From assembly GCF_946885725.1 (NCBI RefSeq), contig NZ_CAMPGZ010000060.1, forward strand, positions 1-19,645: 19,645 nt of DNA, written 5' to 3'. Every line of letters begins with the position of its first letter. The stretch's first letter is position 1. Below, in pieces: positions 12,627 to 19,645 of this stretch. The DNA comes from an uncultured Nocardioides sp. GTDB lineage: Bacteria > Actinomycetota > Actinomycetes > Propionibacteriales > Nocardioidaceae. The position numbers and the translations under genes are program-made. The notes under the pieces are model-generated. The model saw only the letters and a list, made by a program, of their open reading frames with translations. It made no database searches and was not told the DNA's origin.

Positions 12627-13535
12627 TCAGTGCACCCGGCGGCGGATCGCCACCGCGGCCGCGGCCGACCCGGCGACGGCCCCGGTCACCCCGGCGGCGA
12701 ACAGGCCGGCGCGGGCTGCCTTGCGGCCGGTCCGGTAGTCGCGGATCCGCCAGCCCTGCGCCTTCGCGTGGTCGCGCAGCTTGGAGTCCGGGTTGATGGC
12801 GCACGGGTCGCCAACCAGGGACAGCATCGGCAGGTCGTTGTGGGAGTCGGAGTACGCCGAGCAGCGGCTCAGGTCCAGGCCCTCTCGCTCCGCGAGCGCC
12901 TTGACCGCCTCGGCCTTCGCCGGGCCGTGCAGCAGGTCGCCGACGAGCTGCCCGGTGTAGACGCCGTCAACGTGCTCGGAGACCGTGCCGAGGGCGCCGG
13001 TCAGGCCGAGCCGGCGCGCGATGATGTTGGCGATCTCGACGGGTGCAGCGGTGACCAGCCAGACCCGCTGGCCCTGGTCGAGGTGGAGCTGTGCGAGAGC
13101 GCGGGTGCCCGGCCAGATCCGGTGCGCCATCGCCTCGTCGAAGATCTCCTCTCCGAGCGCCTCGAGCTCCGCGACCGGGTGGCCCTTGATGAACGCCAGC
13201 GCCGACGCGCGTGCCTCGGCGACGTGCTCCGGGTCCTCGACGCCGACGATCCGGAAGTAGGCCTGCTTCCACGCGGCGGAGAGGATGTCGCGGGTGGTGA
13301 AGAACTTGCGCCGGTGCAGCCCGCGGGCGAGGTGGAAGATCGACGCGCCCTGCATCACGGTGTTGTCCACGTCGAAGAACGCCGCCGCCGTCGGGTCCGG
13401 CGGGGTGAGCAGCGAGGTCTCCACCTCGGCCGCCGCCGCGGCCGCCTCGCCCGCCAGCACCGAGCGGCTGCGCAGGTCGAGGGGCTGCCGTTCGGCTCTG
13501 TGCTGGCGGCGTCCGTTCCTGCGCTCGGCGGTCAC
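12627..13535 (-). CDS. HAD-IB (SerB-like) phosphatase with C-terminal membrane segment
   Basis: A 302-residue HAD-superfamily hydrolase. Motif I is FFDVDNTV (nucleophile Asp55, acid Asp57), motif II lies around VWLVTAAP, the motif III lysine is probably in HGPAKAEAV, and motif IV is DSHNDLP (Asp230, Asp234). The lid helix segment resembles SerB-type phosphatases, and mycobacterial serB1 (Rv0505c, from memory) occupies the same place. The C-terminus has a hydrophobic [22 protein letters not shown] followed by RRR, a probable membrane anchor. The N-terminal 45 residues are basic and probably disordered. GTG 13535 lacks a Shine-Dalgarno, but TAGGGT (13547-13542) ends six bases before it, suggesting a leaderless mRNA. 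The substrate is unknown; a phosphomonoester such as phosphoserine or a lysolipid phosphate is possible. Confidence 0.87.
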   Translation of the reverse strand: MTAERRNGRRQHRAERQPLDLRSRSVLAGEAAAAAAEVETSLLTPPDPTAAAFFDVDNTVMQGASIFHLARGLHRRKFFTTRDILSAAWKQAYFRIVGVEDPEHVAEARASALAFIKGHPVAELEALGEEIFDEAMAHRIWPGTRALAQLHLDQGQRVWLVTAAPVEIANIIARRLGLTGALGTVSEHVDGVYTGQLVGDLLHGPAKAEAVKALAEREGLDLSRCSAYSDSHNDLPMLSLVGDPCAINPDSKLRDHAKAQGWRIRDYRTGRKAARAGLFAAGVTGAVAGSAAAAVAIRRRVH

Positions 13536-13553
13536 GCCGACACCCTAGTCAGC

Positions 13554-13606
13554 AGGGCGAGATGCGCCGACTCGGCATGGTGGAGAGGGCAGGACGCGCC
13601 GACTCG
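13554..13606. repeat. 21-bp direct repeat pair in the divergent HAD/ligase promoter region
   Basis: Bases 13554-13574 and 13586-13606 match at 18 of 21 positions and share the perfect core GCGCCGACTCG; the period is 32 bases, three helical turns. Copy 1 overlaps the expected -35 region of the minus-strand HAD promoter (-10 TAGGGT, 13547-13542). Copy 2 overlaps that of the plus-strand ligase promoter (-10-like CACACT, 13624-13629). A shared regulator of both genes is plausible. Confidence 0.6.
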
Positions 13607-13636
13607 CGTGTAAACCGTTGTGCCACACTCGCGGAC

Positions 13637-15235
13637 GTGACCGCCCTGCTGCCGGCCCTGCTGCGGCGTGCCGCCGCCGACGCGCCCGACCGCACCGCCC
13701 TGGTCGAGGCCGGGGGCCGCCGGGTCACCTGGGCCGAGCTCGACGCCGAGGCCGACGCCGTGGCGCACGGCCTCGACGCGCAGGGGCTCGTCGCGGGCTA
13801 CCGCGTCGTGATCGCGATGGGCAACCGGGTCGAGCTGGTCGCCGCCTACTTCGGCGTGCTGCGGGCTCGGCTGGTCGCGGTGCCGGTCAACCCGCGCTCC
13901 ACGACCGGCGAGCTCGCCCGGATGCTGGGCGACTGCGGCGCCCGGCTCGTGCTGGCCGACCAAGGCACCGTGCAGACCGTGCGCCAGGCGGTGGCCGGTC
14001 TCGAGGACGCGCTCACCGGCGCGGACGACGAGCTGCGCTCGCGGGCGTTCGTCCCGCGCGTGGTCGTGGCCGGGCCGCCGACGCTGCCGGGCGAGACGTC
14101 GTACGACGACCTCCTCACCGAGTCGCGCGGCGCGCTGCCCGACGTACCCGACGCCGAGGCGCTCGCCGTACTGCTCTACACCAGCGGCGCCACCGGAAGG
14201 CCCCGCGCGGCGATGCTGACCCACCGCGCGCTGGCCGCCAATGTGGCGCAGGCCGCCGAGGTCGAACCGCCGATGATCTCCGCCGACGACGTGGTGCTCG
14301 GCGTGCTGCCGCTGTTCCACGTCTACGGCCTCAACGCCGTGCTCGGTCAGGTGGTCAACCAGGCGTGCCGGCTGGTGCTGGTCGACGGCTTCGACGCCGA
14401 GGCCTCGCTGACGCTGGTCGAGGACGAGGCGATCACCGTGCTGCCCGTCGCGCCGCCGGCCCTCGTGCGGTGGCTGGACGTGCCCGACCTGCGCGAGCGG
14501 ATGAGCGGCGTACGCCTGGTGCTGTCCGGCTCCGCGCCGCTCCCGCCCGAGGTGGCCGAGCGGTTCACCGAGGTGACCGGCATCCCGGTGCACCAGGGCT
14601 ACGGGCTCACCGAGGCGGCGCCGATCGTCACCTCGACGCTGTGCAGTGCGACGCCCAAGCCGGGCTCGGTCGGCGCCGCCCTGCCCGGTGTCGAGGTCCG
14701 TCTCGTCGACGAGCGCGGCCGCGCGCCGGAGCCGGGCGACCCCGGCGAGATCGAGGTGCGCGGGCCGAACCTCTTCAGCGGCTACTGGCCCGACGGCGCC
14801 GACGGTCCCGATGAGGACGGCTGGTTCCGCACCGGCGACGTCGGCTTCCTCGACCCGGACGGCGACCTGTTCCTCGTGGACCGGATCAAGGACCTGGTGA
14901 TCGTGTCCGGGTTCAACGTCTACCCGGTCGAGGTCGAGGAGGTGCTGGCCGAGCTCGACGACGTCGCCGAGGTCGCGGTGATCGGCACCCCCGACGAGAA
15001 GACCGGCGAAGCGGTCGTCGCCTTCGTGCGTCCCGCAGCGGGCACCTCCCTGTCGGCCGACGAGCTGGCCGAGCGGGTGCGCGAGCACGCCGCGACGAGG
15101 CTGGCCAGGTTCAAGCAGCCCACCCAGGTGCACGTCGTCGACGAGCTGCCACACACGGTCACCGGCAAGGTCGCCAAGGGCCGGCTGCGCAACGCCCAGC
15201 GCCGCAACGCCGGCCTGCTGGAGGACCCGGCATGA
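13637..15235 (+). CDS. AMP-dependent acyl-CoA synthetase/ligase
   Basis: A 532-residue member of the ANL superfamily (fatty-acyl-CoA ligase type) that activates a carboxylic acid as acyl-AMP and probably transfers it to CoA. Motifs are the P-loop YTSGATGRPRAAMLTH (from residue 181; Arg where Lys is usual), GYGLTE (321-326), GWFRTGD, the hinge DRIKDLV and the C-terminal TGKVAKG with the catalytic lysine. The length is normal. GTG 13637 is chosen because homologous sequence begins there and the upstream in-frame 25 codons look non-coding. CACACT ends seven bases upstream, so translation may be leaderless. It is coupled to the glutaredoxin-like gene by ATGA. The acid substrate is not known. Confidence 0.9.
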   Translation: MTALLPALLRRAAADAPDRTALVEAGGRRVTWAELDAEADAVAHGLDAQGLVAGYRVVIAMGNRVELVAAYFGVLRARLVAVPVNPRSTTGELARMLGDCGARLVLADQGTVQTVRQAVAGLEDALTGADDELRSRAFVPRVVVAGPPTLPGETSYDDLLTESRGALPDVPDAEALAVLLYTSGATGRPRAAMLTHRALAANVAQAAEVEPPMISADDVVLGVLPLFHVYGLNAVLGQVVNQACRLVLVDGFDAEASLTLVEDEAITVLPVAPPALVRWLDVPDLRERMSGVRLVLSGSAPLPPEVAERFTEVTGIPVHQGYGLTEAAPIVTSTLCSATPKPGSVGAALPGVEVRLVDERGRAPEPGDPGEIEVRGPNLFSGYWPDGADGPDEDGWFRTGDVGFLDPDGDLFLVDRIKDLVIVSGFNVYPVEVEEVLAELDDVAEVAVIGTPDEKTGEAVVAFVRPAAGTSLSADELAERVREHAATRLARFKQPTQVHVVDELPHTVTGKVAKGRLRNAQRRNAGLLEDPA

Positions 15236-15474
15236 CCGCGCGCGTGACGCTGTACTCCAAGCCGGGCTGCCACCTCTGCGACGACGCCCGCGCGGTCGTC
15301 GAGGGGGTCTGCGCCGAGCTGGGCGAGTCCTTCGACGAGGTCGACATCACCACCTCTCCCGACCTGATGGCGAGGTACGGCGAGGAGATCCCGGTGACCT
15401 TCGTCGACGGCCGGCAGCACGACTACTGGCGCGTCGACGCCGACCGGCTGCGCGCTGCCCTGACCTCGGCCTGA
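15232..15474 (+). CDS. Glutaredoxin-like small thiol-redox protein
   Basis: An 80-residue thioredoxin-fold protein of the DUF836/glutaredoxin-like group. It begins TARVTLYSKPGCHLCDDAR with a CHLC active site, followed by VDITTSPDLMARYGEEIPVTFVDG, which holds the cis-proline (IPVTF), the usual glutathione/mycothiol-side motif. ATG 15232 overlaps the ligase stop (ATGA). An equivalent protein (Rv0508, from memory) sits before hemA in mycobacteria. It probably works as a mycothiol-linked or thioredoxin-linked reductant; the partner is unknown. The next gene is the redox sensor Rex, a sensible neighbour. Its last codons form the first unit of an 11-bp tandem repeat. Confidence 0.88.
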   Translation: MTARVTLYSKPGCHLCDDARAVVEGVCAELGESFDEVDITTSPDLMARYGEEIPVTFVDGRQHDYWRVDADRLRAALTSA

Positions 15475-15503
15475 CGTCGGCCTGACCTCGCGCTGACCTC
15501 GGG
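15460..15503. repeat. Four tandem 11-bp repeats across the glutaredoxin gene stop
   Basis: Units at 15460-15470, 15471-15481, 15482-15492 and 15493-15503 all begin CTGAC and share the form CTGACSTCGSS (for example CTGACCTCGGC). The first unit is coding and the second contains the stop codon TGA (15472-15474). An 11-base unit is one turn of helix. The array lies about 100 bases upstream of the rex promoter. Confidence 0.7.
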
Positions 15504-15605
15504 CCGAGCTTCGGGGACTCGACGGCGGGCCGGGCTATACCACAGGCTGGAGCGGCCGGATCCCGTGGGGCATCTCACAGCGGTCCGGGGTGGTTTGCGC
15601 TCGGT

Positions 15606-15634
15606 TTGTTCCCACGTTCACAAACTCCTACAGT
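15606..15634 (+). promoter_or_regulatory. rex promoter with overlapping Rex operator
   Basis: A -35 TTGTTC (15606-15611) and a -10 TACAGT (15629-15634) are separated by 17 bases. Bases 15606-15623 fit the Rex operator TTGTGAA-N4-TTCACAA in length, with a perfect right half TTCACAA (15617-15623) and TTGT at the left; 11 of 14 defined positions match. The operator covers the -35 and spacer, so bound Rex would block transcription when NADH is low. The start site would be near 15641, giving about 70 bases of leader before GTG 15712. Confidence 0.7.
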
Positions 15635-15711
15635 GAGCCCTGGCCGTCGGTCCGGCGCGGTGAAGCCGACGACATGCGAGGACGGCCCACATCTGAGGCT
15701 GGAGGAGACGC

Positions 15712-16461
15712 GTGACCTCTCGCGGCAAGCGGTTCGGAGCCCCCGACGGGGTCTCCCGGCCGACCGCCGACAAGAGCGAGCGCGGCATCCCCGAGGCCAC
15801 CGTGGCCCGGCTCCCGGTCTACCTGCGCGCACTCGTCACGCTGGCCGACCGCGGCATCGCCACCTGCTCGAGCGAGGCGCTCGCCGCCGCGGCCGGGGTC
15901 AACAGCGCCAAGCTGCGCAAGGACCTGTCCTACCTGGGCTCCTACGGCACCCGCGGCGTCGGCTACGACGTGGAGTACCTCCGCTACCAGATCGCCCGCG
16001 AGATCGGCGTCACCCAGGACTGGCCGGTCGTCATCGTCGGTATCGGAAACCTCGGCCACGCGCTCGCCAACTACAGCGGGTTCAGCTCCCGCGGGTTCCG
16101 CATCGCCGCGCTGCTCGACGCCGACCCCGCGCGCCAGGGTGAGATGGTCGGCGGGCTGCCGATCCGGCCCTTCGACGACATCGACGACCTGGCCGCCGAG
16201 CACCGCATCGCCATCGGCGTGATCGCCACCCCGGCCCCGGCCGCGCAGGACGTCTGCGACCGGCTGGTCGCGGCCGGCGTCACCAGCATCCTCAACTTCG
16301 CGCCGACCGTGCTGACCGTCCCGGAGGGCGTCGACGTCCGCAAGGTCGACCTGTCGATCGAGCTGCAGATCCTCGCCTACCACGAGCAGCGCAAGAACGG
16401 CCTGCTCGACCGCCTGCACGGCGACGACGTGCTTCCCGACGACCAGGTGGTGGCGACGTGA
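15712..16461 (+). CDS. rex: Redox-sensing transcriptional repressor Rex
   Basis: A 249-residue homodimeric repressor that senses the NADH/NAD+ ratio. The N-terminal winged helix spans about 27-85 ([43 protein letters not shown]), followed by the Rossmann domain with [16 protein letters not shown] (GIGNLG at 110-115) and the C-terminal swapped helix near [13 protein letters not shown]. The length is usual, with a short disordered N-terminal tail. GTG 15712 has GGAGGAG just upstream. It is followed by hemA through a GTGA overlap, so Rex and the heme enzymes share one transcript, as in Streptomyces. In that genus Rex represses respiratory genes (cyd, nuo) and its own operon. Confidence 0.96.
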   Translation: MTSRGKRFGAPDGVSRPTADKSERGIPEATVARLPVYLRALVTLADRGIATCSSEALAAAAGVNSAKLRKDLSYLGSYGTRGVGYDVEYLRYQIAREIGVTQDWPVVIVGIGNLGHALANYSGFSSRGFRIAALLDADPARQGEMVGGLPIRPFDDIDDLAAEHRIAIGVIATPAPAAQDVCDRLVAAGVTSILNFAPTVLTVPEGVDVRKVDLSIELQILAYHEQRKNGLLDRLHGDDVLPDDQVVAT

Positions 16462-17756
16462 GCGTCCTCGTCGTCGGTGTCTCCCACCGCACCGCCCCCG
16501 TGTCCGTGCTCGAGCGCGTCGCGCTCGACGCCGACGGCGTGGCCAAGCTGGTCCACGACGTCGCCGCGTCCGAGCACGTCTCCGAGGCGACCGTGATCGC
16601 CACCTGCAACCGGGTGGAGATCTACGCCGAGGTCGACCGCTTCCACGGCAGCGTCGAGGCGGTGTCGCGGATGCTCTGCGAGCTCTCCGACGAGCGCCCC
16701 GAGGACGTCGTCCCACACCTCTACGTGCACTACGACGACGGCGCGGTCTCCCACCTGTTCCAGGTCGCCGCCGGCCTCGACTCGATGGTCGTCGGCGAGG
16801 GCCAGGTGCTCGGCCAGACCCGCGAGGCGCTGCGGCTCGGCCAGGAGGGCGGCACGATCGGTCCGGCCCTCAACACCCTGTTCCAGCAGGCCCTTCGCGT
16901 CGGCAAGCGCGCCCACGCCGAGACCGACATCGACCGCGCCGCGCCGTCGCTGGTCTCGGTGTCGCTCGAGCGCGCGACCGACCACGTCGGCCCTCTCGAG
17001 GGCAAGCGCGCCCTGGTCGTCGGCGCCGGCGCGATGGCCGGGCTGTCCGTCGCGACGCTGACCCGGGCCGGCGCCGGCGAGGTCGTCGTCGCCAGCCGCA
17101 CCCACGCCAACGCCGTACGCCTGGCGGAGCAGTACGACGCCCGCGCCGTCCACCTCGACGAGGTGGAGACCGAGCTCGCGGCCGCCGACGTGCTGGTCTC
17201 GTGCACCGGCGCCACCGGCGTCGTGCTCCCGCTGGCCACCGTGGCCGCGGCCCGCTCCGGCTCCGACACCCGCCCGCTGGCGGTCGTCGACCTGGCCCTG
17301 CCGCACGACGTCGACCCCAACGTCGCCGAGCTGCCCGGGGTCACCCTCATCGACCTCACCCGGCTGGCCGACGAGCTGCAGAACGGCCCGATCGCGGCCG
17401 ACGTCGAGGCCGTCAAGAACGTCGTGGCCGAGGAGGTCGCAGCGTTCCTCGCCGCCCGCCGCTCGTCGGCGGTCACGCCCACCGTCGTCGCGCTGCGGAC
17501 GATGGCGACCGGCGTCGTCGAGGCCGAGATGGCCCGGCTGAGCAGCCGCCTGCCCGACCTGGACCCCGACGTGCGTGCCGAGGTGGAGCACGCCGTACGC
17601 CGCGTCGCCGACAAGCTGCTGCACCAGCCCACCGTGCGGGTGAAGGAGCTGGCCAACGAGACCGGCGCGGTGTCCTACGCCGCCGCCCTGGCAGAGCTGT
17701 TCTCCCTCGACCCCGACGCCGTCGAGGCGGTCACGCGACCGGAGGGACTGTCATGA
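16458..17756 (+). CDS. hemA: Glutamyl-tRNA reductase
   Basis: A 432-residue enzyme that reduces glutamyl-tRNA(Glu) with NADPH to glutamate-1-semialdehyde, the first committed step of C5-pathway heme synthesis. The catalytic cysteine is Cys50 in [10 protein letters not shown]. Other motifs are [10 protein letters not shown] at the N-terminus, [15 protein letters not shown], the NADPH-binding VVGAGAMAG, and [12 protein letters not shown]. The C-terminal dimerisation helices are present, so the protein is full length. GTG 16458 lies within the rex stop (GTGA), so translation is coupled. The glutamate-semialdehyde aminomutase gene (hemL) is not in the window. Confidence 0.96.
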   Translation: MSVLVVGVSHRTAPVSVLERVALDADGVAKLVHDVAASEHVSEATVIATCNRVEIYAEVDRFHGSVEAVSRMLCELSDERPEDVVPHLYVHYDDGAVSHLFQVAAGLDSMVVGEGQVLGQTREALRLGQEGGTIGPALNTLFQQALRVGKRAHAETDIDRAAPSLVSVSLERATDHVGPLEGKRALVVGAGAMAGLSVATLTRAGAGEVVVASRTHANAVRLAEQYDARAVHLDEVETELAAADVLVSCTGATGVVLPLATVAAARSGSDTRPLAVVDLALPHDVDPNVAELPGVTLIDLTRLADELQNGPIAADVEAVKNVVAEEVAAFLAARRSSAVTPTVVALRTMATGVVEAEMARLSSRLPDLDPDVRAEVEHAVRRVADKLLHQPTVRVKELANETGAVSYAAALAELFSLDPDAVEAVTRPEGLS

Positions 17757-18691
17757 CCGATACGCCTGTGCTGCGGGTCGGCACCCGTGCCTCCCGCCTC
17801 GCCCGCACCCAGTCCGGCCAGGTCGCCGACGCGCTGGCCGCGGCGCTGGGCCGCGAGGTCGAGCTCGTCGACGTGTCCACCCAGGGCGACACCTCGAGCG
17901 CGCCGCTGGCGTCGTTCGGCGGCGTGGGCGTCTTCGTCAGCGCACTGCGCGACGCCCTGCTGCGCGGCGACGTCGACGTCGCCGTGCACTCCCTCAAGGA
18001 CCTGCCCACCGCGCCCCACGACGGGATCACGCTGGCCGCCGTGCCGCAGCGCGAGGACCCGCGCGACGTCGTCGTCGCGCGCGACGGGCTGACCCTCGGC
18101 GAGCTCCCGCCGGGCTCCCGGATCGGCACCGGCTCCCCGCGCCGGGCCGCGCAGCTGCACGCGCTCGGTCTCGGTTTCGTCGTGGAGGCGATCCGTGGCA
18201 ACGTGGACACCCGGATCGGCAAGGTGACCGGTGGGGAGCTCGACGCGGTCGTGCTCGCCCGCGCGGGCATCGCCCGGCTCGGCCGCCTCGACGAGGTGAC
18301 CGAGGTGCTGGACCCGCTCCAGATGCTCCCGGCTCCCGGGCAGGGGGCGCTGGCGGTCGAGTGCCGGGCGTCCGACACCGAGCTGGCCGAGGCGGTGCGC
18401 GCCGCGCTGGACGACCCGCCCACCCGGGCGGCCGTCACCGCGGAGCGCACGGTGCTCGCCGAGCTCGAGGCGGGGTGCTCCGCACCGGTGGGCGCGCTGG
18501 CCGAGGTGGCCGAGGGCGACGACGGCGAGGAGCTGTGGCTCCGGGCCGTGGCCCTGGCCCCGGACGGAGGAGTCTCGGTCCGTCGCTCCGCGACGGGGAC
18601 ACCGGGGGATGCGGGCGAGGTCGGGCGCCGGCTCGCGAAGGAGATGTTGGCCGACGGAGCGGGCTCGCTCATCGAGGAGAAGGTGTCGTGA
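17753..18691 (+). CDS. hemC: Porphobilinogen deaminase (hydroxymethylbilane synthase)
   Basis: A 312-residue cytoplasmic enzyme that joins four porphobilinogen molecules into hydroxymethylbilane. It starts [14 protein letters not shown] and contains VHSLKDLP with the catalytic aspartate (Asp83), [22 protein letters not shown] and [14 protein letters not shown]. Cys242 in [10 protein letters not shown] carries the dipyrromethane cofactor. All key residues are present. ATG 17753 overlaps the hemA stop (ATGA), and its own stop overlaps the next gene by GTGA, so hemA, hemC and the cobA-hemD fusion should be made in step. Confidence 0.96.
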   Translation: MTDTPVLRVGTRASRLARTQSGQVADALAAALGREVELVDVSTQGDTSSAPLASFGGVGVFVSALRDALLRGDVDVAVHSLKDLPTAPHDGITLAAVPQREDPRDVVVARDGLTLGELPPGSRIGTGSPRRAAQLHALGLGFVVEAIRGNVDTRIGKVTGGELDAVVLARAGIARLGRLDEVTEVLDPLQMLPAPGQGALAVECRASDTELAEAVRAALDDPPTRAAVTAERTVLAELEAGCSAPVGALAEVAEGDDGEELWLRAVALAPDGGVSVRRSATGTPGDAGEVGRRLAKEMLADGAGSLIEEKVS

Positions 18692-19645
18692 CGACCCCGA
18701 AGAAGAGCACCAAGGCGACGACGGGTGCGCGGCGTACCGCGCCCCTTGACCAGAAGAGCAAGAAGGCTGTGACCAAGACGGTGAGCAAGACCGCGACCAA
18801 GACGACCGCCAAGAAGACTGCGGCGGCCACCAGCAAGGCGCGGACGGCCAAGGCCGCCCCCGAGAAGCCGGCTGTGCCCACGCCCTCCGCGCCGGTCGGC
18901 TTCGTGTCGTTCGTGGGCAGCGGGCCCGGCGACCCCGAGCTCCTCACCGTGCGCGCCGCCGAGCTGCTCCGTGAGGCCGAGGTCGTCGTGACCGAGGCAC
19001 CCGAGCACGCCGCGCTGGTCGCCAAGCTCGCGCCCGAGGCCGAGGTCGTCGACGGCGGTTTCGGCACCGACGGCCAGCCGCTGACCCACGCCGGTCGCGC
19101 CAAGGTCGTCGTCAAGCAGGCCAAGACCGGCCGCCGCGTGGTCCGGCTGATGGCCGGCGACCCGTTCGTCTACGCGTCCGGCCCCGAGGAGGCGCAGGCC
19201 TGCGTCAAGGCGGGTGTCGCCTTCGAGATCGTCCCGGGCGTCAGCTCGGTGACCGCGGTCCCGGCGTACGCCGGCGTGCCGCTCACGGACAAGAAGCATC
19301 GCGAGGTCGCGGTCGTGAACTGCGCCGACGCCAAGGTCGACTGGAGCGCCTACGCCGACGACCGCACGCTGGTGCTGCTCTCGGCGGTCAGCGCGATCGG
19401 CGACGTGGCCAAGGCTCTCGTCGCCGCGGGCCGCGCCCCCGAGACCCCCGTCGCGATGACTCGCGTCGGCACGACCACCGAGCAGGAGACGGTGGTCTCC
19501 ACGCTCGAGCGGATCGCCGCCGACGCGCGCGCCGCTCGGATGGCGCCCCCGGCCGTGACGGTCGTCGGCGACGTCGTCGACCTGCGCACCACGCTGTCGT
19601 GGTTCGAGACCAAGCCGCTGTTCGGCTGGCGGGTCCTGGTGCCCC
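18688..19645 (+). CDS. hemD: Uroporphyrinogen-III methyltransferase/synthase fusion (CobA-HemD type), 3' end outside the window
   Basis: A frame open from GTG 18688 to the window edge (319 codons seen). Residues 1-60 are a Lys/Thr/Ala-rich tail with 14 lysines. From about residue 71 comes a tetrapyrrole-methylase domain: [19 protein letters not shown] (Gly-rich SAM motif 77-83), [39 protein letters not shown] and late [16 protein letters not shown]. The last visible residues, [10 protein letters not shown], are where the HemD synthase domain usually begins. The methylase motif is [10 protein letters not shown] rather than the usual RLKGGDPFVFGRGGEE, so methyltransferase activity may be weakened. 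It is translationally coupled to hemC by GTGA. Truncation is due to the window, not a mutation. Confidence 0.9.
   Translation, partial: MTTPKKSTKATTGARRTAPLDQKSKKAVTKTVSKTATKTTAKKTAAATSKARTAKAAPEKPAVPTPSAPVGFVSFVGSGPGDPELLTVRAAELLREAEVVVTEAPEHAALVAKLAPEAEVVDGGFGTDGQPLTHAGRAKVVVKQAKTGRRVVRLMAGDPFVYASGPEEAQACVKAGVAFEIVPGVSSVTAVPAYAGVPLTDKKHREVAVVNCADAKVDWSAYADDRTLVLLSAVSAIGDVAKALVAAGRAPETPVAMTRVGTTTEQETVVSTLERIAADARAARMAPPAVTVVGDVVDLRTTLSWFETKPLFGWRVLVP

Noticed and set aside
13562..13636. 25-codon N-terminal extension of the AMP ligase
   Set aside because: It would be encoded by the repeat-bearing promoter region and does not resemble an ANL N-terminus; GTG 13637 fits the domain start.
1..19645. 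CRISPR arrays, transposases, integrases, tRNA or rRNA genes
   Set aside because: No regularly spaced repeats with unique spacers, no recognisable transposase or recombinase motif and no tRNA-like cloverleaf was seen while reading both strands.
18688..19645. The missing stop of the last gene as evidence of a broken hemD
   Set aside because: The frame is open to the window edge and ends where the HemD domain normally begins, so this is window truncation.

Overview
The window is chromosomal DNA from a high-GC actinobacterium. Third codon positions are almost all G or C, GTG starts are frequent, and many genes are joined by 4-base ATGA/GTGA overlaps. Gene content and order resemble, from memory, the Mycobacterium tuberculosis Rv0500-Rv0511 region (proC, small HTH protein, 33-aa basic protein, galE2-like SDR, acyltransferase, serB1-like HAD, glutaredoxin-like protein, hemA-hemC-hemD). 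They also resemble the Streptomyces bldN/rsbN-rex-hem neighbourhood. A Nocardioides-type organism (Propionibacteriales) fits best, but this is inferred from style and synteny only.

Layout. 1-1586: the tail of an upstream gene, then an ABC-2 type exporter (ATPase plus permease) behind a near-consensus promoter that would give a leaderless mRNA; a near-perfect palindrome covers its start codon. 1653-3411: proline dehydrogenase and proC, an unusual pairing of proline breakdown and synthesis. 3408-4568 (minus): trpS for a tryptophan-free TrpRS, preceded by a textbook tryptophan attenuator: a 14-codon leader peptide with tandem Trp codons, alternative stems and a UUCG-capped terminator. 4630-6478: a LysE-type exporter and an AcuC/class I histone-deacetylase-like deacetylase. 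6682-7561: a small excisionase-type HTH protein convergent with a secreted CAP-domain protein, separated by a bidirectional terminator. 7889-10232: a 33-aa bS22/AURKAIP1-type ribosomal protein, an SDR-like protein with an altered YxxxK motif, and an acyltransferase.

10255-12388 (minus): a BldN-like ECF sigma factor and a DUF5667/RsbN-like single-pass membrane protein, its likely anti-sigma factor. They are bridged by a 38-codon ORF with ATGA overlaps at both ends, which also contains a BldN-type promoter match. 12627-13535 (minus): a SerB-like HAD phosphatase. 13637-15474: an acyl-CoA-synthetase-like AMP ligase and a glutaredoxin-like protein. 15606-19645: rex with a Rex-operator-like promoter, followed by hemA, hemC and a cobA-hemD fusion, all translationally coupled, so heme synthesis appears tied to NADH/NAD+ sensing. 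The last gene runs off the window.

Most genes are housekeeping. The novelty lies in regulation: the trpS attenuator, the sigma/anti-sigma bridge ORF, divergent repeat-bearing promoters, and several candidate leaderless starts. No tRNA, rRNA, CRISPR array or insertion sequence was seen.
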